A stretch of DNA of 64,000 nucleotides from positions 730,001 to 794,000 of the forward strand of contig OY811986.1 in assembly GCA_963681505.1 (NCBI GenBank). Direction: 5' to 3'. The stretch is from Eunapius fragilis (Eukaryota > Porifera > Demospongiae > Spongillida > Spongillidae). The position numbers and the translations under genes were made by a program. Positions 1-11,900 of the stretch are shown here, one piece after another (position 1 is the first letter of the stretch; the number at the start of each line of letters is the position of its first letter). The notes beneath the pieces are model-generated. The model searched no databases. It saw only the letters and a program-made list of their open reading frames with translations, and was not told the DNA's origin.

Positions 1-3000
1 TTAATGTATACATGTTATTTGCTTTGTTGTTGATATGGAATGAGGAGTGATCTAAGTAAGAGGGACATAACTGATGTGTAAAAGCTTCATTTCATGATGT
101 AATATAGGGACAAGACTATCAATTTATAGGATTGTATGCATGTTGAATATTTTCCTTGATGGTCTTAGGTTTAGGTTGCTTAAGTGATTGTGGGGGTTTG
201 AAGTGATGTTTTGATGTTATCATTCTGTATCATTTCTCTATAATGGCATCAATTTTCACTCTTGGACGCATTGTTTGACTTTCTTGGAATTTGTTACCGT
301 AGGCAGTAAGTCTTGCAATTTGTGTCACATTTGAGATTCATTTGTGCATGTGAACTAGAGATGTGATTTTTGTATGCTCAGAGCCACATTTAATTAGATA
401 GTTTTTTTGTTGTATTTTAATGTATACATGTTATTTGCTTTGTTGTTAATATGGAATGAGGTGTGATCTAAGTAAGAGGAACATAAGTAATGTGTAAAAG
501 CTTCATTTCATGATGTCATGTAGGGACAAGACTATCAGTTTATTGCATTGTATGCATGTTGAATATTTTCCTTGATGGTCTTAGGTTTAGGCTGCTTAAG
601 TGATAGTGGGGGATTTGTAGAGATGTTTTGACGTTTTCATTCTGTTACATTTTTCTATAATGGCATAAATTTTCACTCTTGGACATATTCTTTGGCTTTC
701 TTGGAATTTGGTACTGTAGGAGGTAAGTCCTGCAATTAGTGCCACATTTGATATTATTTTTGTGCATGTGAACTAGAGATGTGATTTTTGTATGCTCAGA
801 GCCACATTTAATGAGATAGTTTTTTTGTTGTATTTTAATGTATACATGTTATTTGTTTTGTTGTTGATAGGGAATGAGGAGTGATCTAAGTAAGAGGAAC
901 ATAAGTGATGTGTAAAAGCTTCATTTCATGATGTAATATAGGGACAAGACTATCAATTTATTGGATTGTATGCATGTTGAATATTTTCCTTGATGGTCTT
1001 AGGTTTAGGTTGCTTAAGTGATTGTGGGGGGTTTGAAGAGATGTTTTGATGTTATCATTGTGTATCATTTCTCTATAATGGCATCAATTTTCACTCTTGG
1101 ACGCATTGTTTGACTTTCTTGGAATTTGTTACCGTAGGCAGTAAGTCTTGCAATTTGTGTCACATTTGAGATTCATTTGTGCATGTGAACTAGAGATTTG
1201 ATTTTTGTATGCTCAGAGCCACATTTAATGAGATAGTTTTTTTGTTGTATATTCATGTATACATGTTATTTGCTTTGTTGTTAATATGGAATGAGGAGTG
1301 ATCTAAGTAAGAGGAACATAAGTGATGTGCAAAAGCTTCATTTCATGATGTAATGTAGGGACAAGACTATCAGTTTATTGCATTGTATGCATGTTGAATA
1401 TTTTCCTTGATTTTCTTAGGTTTAGGTTGCTTAAGTGATTGTGGGGGGTTTGAAGAGATGTTTTGATGTTTTCATTCTGTATCATTTCTCCATAATGGCA
1501 TAAATTGTGACTCTTGGACGTATTTTTTGGCTTTCTTGGAATTTTTTACTGTAGTTGGTAAGTCCTGCAATTAGTGTCACATTTGATATTCATTTGTCCA
1601 TGTGAACTAGAGATTTGATTTTTGTATGCTCAGAGTCACCTGTAATGAGATAGTTTTTTTGTTGTATTTTAATGTATACATGTTATTTGCTTTGTTGTTG
1701 ATATGGAATGAGGAGTGATCTAAGTAAGAGGGACATAACTGATGTGTAAAAGCTTCATTTCATGATGTAATGTAGGGACAAGACTATCAATTTATTGCAT
1801 TGTATGCATGTTGAATATTTTCATTGATGGTCTTAGGTTTAGGTTGCTTAAGTGATAGTTGGGGATTTGAAGAGATCTTTTGATGTTTTCATTCTGTATC
1901 ATTTCTCTATAATGGCATCAATTTTCACTCTTGGACGCATTGTTTGACTTTTTTGGAATTTGTTACCGTAGGCAGTAAGTCTTGCAATTTGTGTCACATT
2001 TGAGATTCATTTGTGCATGTGAACTAGAGATGTGATTTTTGTATGCTCAGAGCCACATTTAATGGGATAGTTTTTTTTGTTGTATTTTAATGTATACATG
2101 TTATTTGCTTTGTTGTTGATATGGAATGAGGAGTGATCTAAGTAAGAGGAACATAAGTGATGTGCAAAAGCTTCATTTCATGATGTAATGTAGGGACAAG
2201 ACTATCAATTTATTGCATTGTATGCATGTTGAATATTTTCCTTGATGGTCTTAGGTTTAGGTTGCTTAAGTGATAGTCGGGGATTTGTAGAGATGTTTTT
2301 ATGTTATCATTGTGTATCATTTCTCTATAATGGCATCAATTTTCACTCTTGGACGCATTGTTTGACTTTCTTGGACTTTGTTACCGTAGGCAGTAAGTCT
2401 TGCAATTTGTGTCACATTTGAGATTCATTTGTGCATGTGAACTAGAGATTTGATTTTTGTATGCTCAGAGTGTCCTGTAATGAGATAGTTTGTTTGTTGT
2501 ATTGTAATGTACACATGTTATTTGCTTTGTTGTTGATATGGAATGAGGAGTGATCTAAGTAATAGGAACATAAGTGATGTGTAAAAGCTTACTTTCATGA
2601 TGTAATGTAGGGACAAGACTATCAATTTATTGCATTGTATGTATATTGAATATTTTCCTTGATGGTCTCAGTTTTAGGTTGCTTAAGTGATAGTGGGGGA
2701 TTTGAAGAGATGTTTTGATGTTTTCATTCTGTATCATTTCTCCATAATGCCATAAATTGTGACTCTTGGACGTATTTTTTGGCTTTCTTGGAATTTGTTA
2801 CTGTAGAGGGTAAGTCCTGCAATTAGTGTCACATTTGATATTCATTTGTGCATGTGAACTAGAGATTTGATTTTTGTATGCTCAGAGCCACATTTAATGG
2901 GATAGTTTTTTTTGTTGTATTTTAATGTATCCATGTTATTTGCTTTGTTGTTAATATGGAATGAGGTGTGATCTAAGTAAGAGGAACATAAGTGATGTGC

Positions 3001-5090
3001 AAAAGCTTCCTTTCATGATGTAATGTAGGGACAAGACTATCAGCATTGTATGCATGTTGAATATTTTCCTTGATGGTTTTAGTTTTAGGTTGCTTAAGTG
3101 ATAGTGGGGGATTTGTAGAGATGTTTTGATGTTTTCATTCTGTATCATTTTTCTATAATGGCATAAATTTTCACTCTTGGACACATTCTTTGGCTTTCTT
3201 GGAATTTGTTACCGTAGGCAGTAAGTCCTGCAATTAGTGTCACATTTGATATTCATTTGTGCATGTGAACTAGAGATGTGATTTTTGTATGCTCAGAGCC
3301 ACATTTAATGGGATAGTTTTTTTTGTTGTATTTTAATGTATACATGTTATTTGTTTTGGTGTTGATAGGGAATGAGGAGTGATCTAAGTAAGAGGAACAT
3401 AAGTGATGTGTATAAGCTTCATTTCATGATGTAATATAGGGACAAGACTATCAATTTTTATAGGATTGTATGCATGTTGAATATTTTCCTTGATGGTCTT
3501 AGGTTTAGGTTGCTTAAGTGATTGTGGGGGGTTTGAAGAGATGTTTTGATGTTATCATTGTGTATCATTTCTCTATAATGGCATCAATTTTCACTCTTGG
3601 ACGCATTGTTTGACTTTCTTGGAATTTGTTACCGTAGGCAGTAAGTCTTGCAATTTGTGTCACATTTGAGATTCATTTGTGCATGTGAACTAGAGATTTG
3701 ATTTTTGTATGCTCAGAGCCACATTTAATGAGATAGTTTTTTTGTTGTATTTTAATGTATACATGTTATTTGCTTTGTTGTTAATATGGAATGAGGAGTG
3801 ATCTAAGTAAGAGGAACATAAGTGATGTGCAAAAGCTTCATTTCATGATGTAATGTAGGGACAAGACTATCAGTTTATTGCATTGTATGCATGTTGAATA
3901 TTTTCCTTGATTTTCTTAGGTTTAGGTTGCTTAAGTGATTGTGGGGGGTTTGAAGAGATGTTTTGATGTTTTCATTCTGTATCATTTTTCTATAATGGCA
4001 TCAATTTTCACTCTTGGACGCATTGTTTGGCTTTCTTGGAATTTTTTACTGTAGTTGGTAAGTCCTGCAATTAGTGTCACATTTGATATTCATTTGTCCA
4101 TGTGAACTAGAGATTTGATTTTTGTATGCTCAGAGTCACCTGTAATGAGATAGTTTTTTTGTTGTATTTTAATGTACACATGTTATTTGCTTTGTTGATG
4201 ATAGGGAATGAGGAGTGATCTAAGTAAGAGGAACATAAGTGATGTATAAAAGCTTCATTTCATGATGTCATGTTGGGACAAGACTATCAATTTATTGCAT
4301 TGTATGCATGATGAATATTTTCCTTGATGGTCTTAGGTTTAGGTTGCTTAAGTGATTGTGGGGGGTTTGAAGAGATGTTTTGATGTTATCATTCTGTATC
4401 ATTTCTCTATAATGGCATCAATTTTCATTCTTGGACGCATTGTTTGACTTTCTTGGAATTTGTTACCGTAGGCAGTAAGTCTTGCAACTTGTGTCACATT
4501 TGAGATTCATTTGTGCATGTGAACTAGAGATTTGATTTTTGTATGCTCAGAGTGTCCTGTAATGAGATAGTTTGTTTGTTGTACTGTAATGTACACATGT
4601 TATTTGCTTTGTTGTTGATATGGAATGAGGAGTGATCTAAGTAATAGGAACATAAGTGATGTGTAAAAGCTTACTTTCATGATGTAATGTAGGGACAAGA
4701 CTATCAATTTATTGCATTGTATGTGTATTGAATATTTTCCTTGATGGTCTTAGGTTTAGGTTGCTTAAGTGATAGTGGGGGATTTGAAGAGATGTTTTGA
4801 TGTTTTGTTGTATTATACTGAAGATATGTTGTGGTCATGTGGAATGATGAGTGATCTGCATTGACTAAGAGGAACATAAGTGATGTGTAAAAGCTTAATT
4901 TCATGATGTATTGTAGGGACAAGAGTATCAATTTATTGCATTGTAACTGTTATGCATGTTGAGTATTTTCCTTGATGGCTTTAGTTTAACATTGCTTAAG
5001 TGATAGTGGGGGATTTAAAGAGATTCTTTGATGTTTTTTGTTCTGTATCATTTCTCCATAATGACATAAATTTTCACTCAGTGACATATT
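1..5090. repeat. ~418-bp satellite array with alternating variants
   Basis: About 12 head-to-tail copies of an AT-rich unit begin near 1, 419, 837, 1254, 1671, 2090, 2508, 2925, 3338, 3758, 4171 and 4588; the array decays after about 4800 and is lost by 5090. Two variants can be told apart: type A carries 'accgtaggcagtaagtcttg' and 'ggacgcattgtttgac', type B carries 'gtaagtcctgcaattagtg' with 'tttggctttc'. They mostly alternate, giving an ~836-bp higher-order unit with some A/B hybrids. No coding potential is evident; short ORFs inside are repeat artefacts. The left end lies outside the window. Confidence 0.95.
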
Positions 5091-5099
5091 ATTTGGCTG

Positions 5100-5455
5100 C
5101 TCTCCATTCACAGAGTATGTTGTCAGGTTGGCCTGATTTTTGGTAGCTGTTAGGTAATAGCACAGCGAGTAACACCCACATTCATTGTCATTGTTTGCCA
5201 CTGAGGGGCAGGCAGACGCCTTAGCTTGGCAATTGCTACCAGCCAGCCTGGCCCAATGATAAGCACTAGGATTGGATCAGCCTGCATTCCCAACCACTAT
5301 GCTCGCAATGGTTAGATGGCTATTGGGGTAGAAGCCTGGAGAATGCTGAGTGTAACTATATACCCCCAATAGGGTTTTGATGGTTCCAATCATGGGAGTA
5401 TGTACGAATACAACATGTGTGCATGTGCCAAAGTGATTACATAAATGTTACTGAG

Positions 5456-5512
<57 letters not shown>

Positions 5513-5979
5513 CATTATCCTGTTGCAGCGCTGCCAGGGGACTGTCCTGCATCCTAATCAGCAGGTATAGCTATAGTACAAAGTTGTACAACACCCATAG
5601 AATTGGAGCAGCAACAGCAGCTACCAGAGCGGTCTACCCACAGTAACCATCCAGAACCTAGGCACGCGAATTCAACAAAAGTGTACACCCATCTCCCAAT
5701 GAGCTATCAGTGATGCCTCCCCACCTTTTCCTCTGTTAGGAAGTGGGGTGCTTAACAAGTGTCATTTTATTTGGGTGTGGCGTATTGTAATTTAACCAGT
5801 ATTACAGAAGACTGATTTGATACTTTTCTCTACATGCATCACAATGGAATGGAATTTGGTCATTGGACATTTGGGGCATTCTGTAAATGCATCATTGTGT
5901 AGCTAGTACTTATCTGATTTGAAATGCATAAAGATGTTTTTGCCAATATTAATGACTGTGCTCATTAACTCTATTGTAG
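5100..5979. other. non-coding stretch between satellite and first ROCO exon, with (AC)n
   Basis: No gene was recognised. It contains a perfect AC dinucleotide run at about 5459-5511. The last part (about 5940-5979) is the intron 3' end before the ankyrin exon, ending in 'tctattgtag'. Upstream ankyrin exons of the ROCO gene were not found here, so they probably lie left of the satellite. Confidence 0.6.
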
Positions 5980-8900
5980 AAAGGAACTACACCTTTGCAC
6001 ATTGCTTGTGCTCGAGGAGATTACACCAGTGTGCAACATCTGCTGGCTGCCCCAGGCATCAATGTTGATCTCAGAAATAGCAGCGGTCAAACTGCTGTGG
6101 AACTTGCTAAAGATTACCGCATTCTGGCATTAAGCAAGAAGTATATGAAAACCTGTGATGACTTTCCTATCCATACTGTCAGTAAAATAGTTCTGTGTGG
6201 AAATAGTCGTGCTGGGAAAAGTACGTTAACTCAGGTATGAAGTAAATTGCAATTACATGTATATGCAGTGGTTATTTTATTTATCCTTCAACCATATAGA
6301 TCATTTTAGGATTAACATTGCCAAGACGATTTGCAACAACAAAAAATTCTGTAAGTGTGTAAATGTAATGTTTGTCATCAATGTTCTGATAAATAGCCAC
6401 AATGTTGTCACTGTTACGTTGTTTATGAATAATGTTGTGTTGTAGTCTGGTGTGTATGCACATTTTCATCATGGTGAAAGCCTTTCCCTTGGCACAATAA
6501 TTCTTTATTCATTTACAATTGTATTTGATATTTTGCACATTCTAATCAGAGCTATGCTAAGATGATATTGATATGAAGATGGGGATGCTGTTCATGTTAA
6601 CTGAAACAATGATTATGTACACGTTTAAAAATATAGGATCGTTGCCCCATTTAGGGGTTTGTTTTTGCAATAATTGAACCCATCCATTTCAAACAACAGC
6701 CACATTGGTGCTTACTTTCTATGCACTGCTATTTTTATTGATTGTGGTTGGTATATGCTAGCAGTTCACTGAAATGTTATGTCATGTTGTTTCAAGTACT
6801 CTCTTCGGGCTACTTGACTAGACTACACATACTATTCTACCTCCTACCTTTGGGACTGTTGTTTAGAGAAGGTCCTACTGTTGTGGTGTCCATGGAACAT
6901 GTTTTGTGTGATTATTGTCCACCTGAACTGTGAACTTCATATATATGGGACTGCAGGAGCATATCTATAGAGGTTTCCTTGTTGCCCAGAAACTTCCCCC
7001 CCACGTAGTCCATCCCGGTCCCGTCCCGCTACGAGGTTTATGCATCCTAACGAGGCGTACTGACTGATTTGTGTAATTAATCATTACGTTTACCAGTTTA
7101 AAATAAGCTCTTTGGACGTCATGAATGTAGTTAATGTATGCATGCAAATACACACACTCAACTGTTATAGATATTACACACACAGTGTACTAAGTACTAA
7201 AGTGTAGAAATGTCACGAATTCCCATGCAGAACAGGCCTCGGAATGCATAACTAGTGCATCATGTTTAAAATGCAAGCCGGTTCACTCCTCTGGCCTTTT
7301 GCCAGTTCAAAGTATGTGTGGGTTTTTGCAATCATACGTGCGAGTACCCCCAAATAGTTTATGGCTTGAGCATCTTATGGTTACAAGTGATGGAATTCAG
7401 CCATCCCGGAAGGGGTACCAGGGAGACAGTGGAGCAATGTTGTGTGGCTGTGAAAAAGAGCATCCTCAAAAGTCCCATAATCCCCGGTTGTTTGGATGAT
7501 TCGCCCATGCCTGGACTGTAGAGAGGTTATCGCAGTGGAACTGGATGCGTAACCAGGATAAGAGGTGTCCCCAAGTGAGGGCTGCTGCCATAATGGTGAA
7601 CAGCTCTTGCCACTTTATTGAGTGCCCTGGTATTTGCTGGAGTGGCTGCCAGTGACCCCTAATCCAGGCTCCATTGAAGGACGCCCCAAACCCCAGTGCA
7701 GTGTATCAGTGTAGAGGTGGCCTCAGCATCTTTCCATTCCAGGGCAATGAACATGGCAATGCAATTGCATGATGGCAGGAAGCGGTCCCACCATTCAATG
7801 TCAGTGTTGAGGCGGATCTTGTGGTGGAGCCTTTTAGCTATGGTAGATAGGTGGATCAGGCGACGGAGGAAGAGAAGACCCACTTGGAGGCGATGCCGAT
7901 GAGAGAGAGGAGTTCCCTCTTGGTCGCTGCCAACCAGCATTTGATGATAGACGTTATTTCTTCCAACTTGGCAAGCAGGAGGAAGTCATCCTAGTGCAGA
8001 AGGGTAGTTCCATTGTTGTGCTCCAGGATCCAATGGAGGGCCTGGCAAACTCATTGAATATGCTAGGGGCAGAACGTAGGCCAAAGGGAAGGCAGGTGTC
8101 AACATAATACTGACCTCGGTAGTGCAGTTCCCATTCAGAGGGCCAGATAGGAACCATACAAAAGGCAGCCTGCAGGTCCAATTTGGTCATGAGAGCTCCC
8201 TTCTCAAACCTTTCCAGGAGAGCCACAGCGTCATTGATGGTGGAATAGTGGAGGCTGAACTCATCCCTGCTGATGTAGTCATTAATGGTGGAGTAGTGGA
8301 GGCTGAACTCATCCCTGCTGATGTAGTCATTAATGGTGGAGTAGTGGAGGCTGAACTCATCCCTGCTGATGTAGTCATCGATGATGGAGTAGAGGAGGCT
8401 GAACTCATCCCTGCTGATGTAGTCATCGATGGTGGAGTAGAGGAGGCTGAACTCATCCCTCCTGATGTAGTCATTGATGGTGGAGTAGAGGAGGCTGAAC
8501 TCATCCCTGCTGATGTAGTCATTGATGGTGGAGTAGAGGAGGCTGAACTCATCCCTGCTGATGTAGTCATTGATGGTGGAGTAGAGGAGGCTGAACTCAT
8601 CCCTGCTGATGTAGTCATCGATGGTGGGGTATGGAGGCTGAACTCATCCCTGCTGATGTAGTCATTGATGATGGAGTAGAGGAGGCTGAACTCATCCCTG
8701 CTGATGTAGTCATCGATGGTGGAGTAGAGGAGGCTGAACTCATCCTGCTGATGTAGTCATCGATGGTGGAGTAGAGGAGGCTGAACTCATCCCTGCTGAT
8801 GTAGTCATTGATGGTGGAGTAGAGGAGGCTGAACTCATCCCTGCTGATGTAGTCATTGATGGTGGAGTAGAGGAGGCTGAACTCTTCCCTGCTGATGTAG

Positions 8901-11900
8901 TCATTGATGGTGGAGTAGAGGAGGCTGAACTCTTCCCTGCTGATGTAATCATTGATGCTATGACCCTACAGAGCAGAGAGATGGAGGATCATCCTCCACT
9001 TGCCATTCTTTTTCTGCACCACTCCCAGACCAGAGGTCCTCAAGTTTTTTAGAGAAAAATGAGGCAAAACGGCTCAGAACAGGCCAGAGTACTAGTTCTG
9101 CATCTACGACCTCAGGGTGTGCTAGAAATGAAGCCAGATTGCAGGCCTGGAGGAGTAATGTGGACCTTTGTAGCCGGTGGATACACAATTGTTGATGCCA
9201 ATCAGCAGCCTAGGGACTCAGGCTTTGACTTAATACTTTCTCAAAAACTGATCGTTGTAAAGGGGTCAGAGCTTTTTGAAGCTCTTTGGTGCTGGGACAA
9301 GTGCTGGCAGGGTGAGCCCCTCCACAGCCTGTGACAGAGCACTTGTGGAAGTAAGAGCAGTCTGTCCTATAGCACCTCCCGGCATTGAAACAATGGCACA
9401 CCTCCTCACTATACCACTGTGGGAGGAGCTGCTGGCACCAGTACCTCTGGAGGAGCTGGGGGAAGGGGGTGGTCTGCAGCCTGGCTCGAAAGGGAGGGTT
9501 GGTTACACACCACACTAGCAGGTCCTCCTTCAGGCTATCCCCGTGAAAAGTATGGTCCTTGGTCCATGCTGCTGCCTGTCTGATTAGCTTGTCATATTTC
9601 AAGGCAGCAACAGGACTATATGTGCTGGCAGATGGTGGTCTGATACTGGTGTAGTGTCTGGGGATGCCTGGCCCTGATGGCCACGAATATGTTCCATGCC
9701 TCCAACCAGCTAGGTAGATCGGAGACAAGGCACTGGCCTAATCTGGTTTGCCCTTGCCAATCAGAGCTGGCAACGAAGGATAGTCTGGGGGAGGGGGGAA
9801 GACTGTCAAACACTCACGCAAACCACGCATGCTTGTGTTTCATAACTACATGGTCTTATCTCAGCCCAGGCGCGTATCCAGAATGTGCTGAAGGGGGGTG
9901 CTGAGAAGCTAGCGCGTGCGCGAAACTTGTGGCAACCACACCCATTCTTGTATTCATTCTTGAGACGGAAGGGGGTGCCTGAGCCCCTTGAGCCCCCCCC
10001 CCCCCCCCCCCCCCCTTAAATATGCCCCTGCAGCCTCCACTACATGCTTGTGTCTCACTGTCTGGCCATAGCCTGCTTGTGTCACAACCTCTGCTGCATG
10101 GTCCTGGCTCATGGCATCACAGGTCATATCACAGGGGAAAGTTTTGATCCATGTTCCCAGGGTTTTCCCAGGTTAGCAGTTTTCTTTGCTAACCACATCT
10201 AAGGTACAATGTTGACATAAGCCATTCTACTTTGGGAATGAATGTGGATTGAAATCCAAGGATGGGAACACGAAACTTTTCCCCGTGCATGTGTCATAGC
10301 CTCCATTACATGCCTTTGTGGTTCTGTCTCATAGCCTCTACTAGATGCTTGCATCTCATAGCCTCCACTACATGGTCCTGTCTCACACATTTTTGTGCCT
10401 CATAGCCTCCACTACTACATGCTCATGTCCTTTCACTTAATGCCTAGTGTTAAATAGAAGCATGTTCCCATGGCGACATTTACTTGTATTTAGAATTGTG
10501 CGCAAACAAAAGAGGAGAGCTAAACAACGAGACGAGTTAGATTTCTCCCGCGTTCCTTACAGTGATCCCAAACAAAAGCGGGCGTCTGCTCGTGACAGTA
10601 TACAAAGCGGGGGGCGGAGGGAGGGGGGGGGGGGCACTAATAATCGATTTAAAAATGATAATGTCTTAATGAAAAAATAGAGGTAACAAGTAAAGAAAAA
10701 CATTCTGTAACGAGAAAGTTGGTGGGATATAGGAGTTGGAGGCAAAGGTGGTGTAAAAAGGAAGGGAACAAGGTTTTGGGGAAAGAAAAATGAGACAAAA
10801 ATCATATATTTAGCACATGTAAATGTAACAGAACAAAAAGAATATAGGATTTTTGTCTCATTTTTCTTTTCCCAAAACCTTGTTCCCTTCCTTTTTACAC
10901 CACCTTTGCCTCCATTTCCTATATCCCACCAACTTTCTCGTTAGAGAATGTTTTTCTTTACTTGTAATGTTTACAAAATGGTGCCGTTGAGCCTTCACAT
11001 CTGGCCTTTCATGTCCATCAGCAAATCATGTCTTCCCATTGATCCTTTGGTACTTTATTCCCAATTAGTGCAGCCAGCGCCTTGCTGTTTCCCACACTAC
11101 AGCTTGGAAGCAATGCCACTAAAGTACTCCGGCAAGTTAAGTCTTGACTATTTAAGTAGTGTTTAAAGGAAGTAAAAGTTATCCCTGGTTCACCATCCTT
11201 GTCACAATTGTCATGAATCCAGTCCATAACCTTGTCCCTGATCTCTGGCTCATCAAGAAGGAAATCCCTGATCCACCTCCCACTGAAGTCAAGACAGATA
11301 TGGTTCTGGCATTGCCTGTACTCCCTGTTCCACCGCAGGATGGTAGATGTGTGGGCACAATGTTATTTGACTCCTCCTTTGCTTGTGTAGCAAGGCAGGT
11401 CCAGTAGGTAGCTATCTTCATGTGCTCTGTAGAAGTTCATGAGACAGATTATTTGCTTGGTCAGCGCTGTGTCCTTTGCAAAGCTTACAAGCTCCATTGC
11501 TGTTAAGTGAGTGCGAGAGTGCCATCGAGCAAAGTCGGGTTGAATGGACCAACAACACTCTAGTGGTATAGTTCAATAGCACCACCTAAAATGTCCAAGC
11601 CCGGATATTTATCAAACCATCCTGTAATTCCTAATACAAAGCTCCAACTCTACATGTTGCAATTTGTGACATTGCATATTAATGAACTAGGAGTAGCTGG
11701 TCGTTAGTTTTAAAGGGGAGAGTGTGCAGCTACTTTGTACAACTGTATCTCCGTAACAGATCAACGAACAGTACGAATCAGTAGGTACATTATCGTACAA
11801 ACCAAATGTGAAGTGAATAGCATTTTCCTGCAGAATGATATGCCAGGTTTAAACCCTAAGGTGTATCAGACGTTGTAAGACTGACACAAAGCAGATGCAA

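Noticed and set aside
5190..5440. possible tRNA-derived SINE
   Set aside because: No convincing A/B boxes or cloverleaf could be drawn by eye.
8122..8661. 179-aa plus-strand ORF with 16-aa repeats
   Set aside because: It is the antisense of the expanded RT segment of a minus-strand retroelement.
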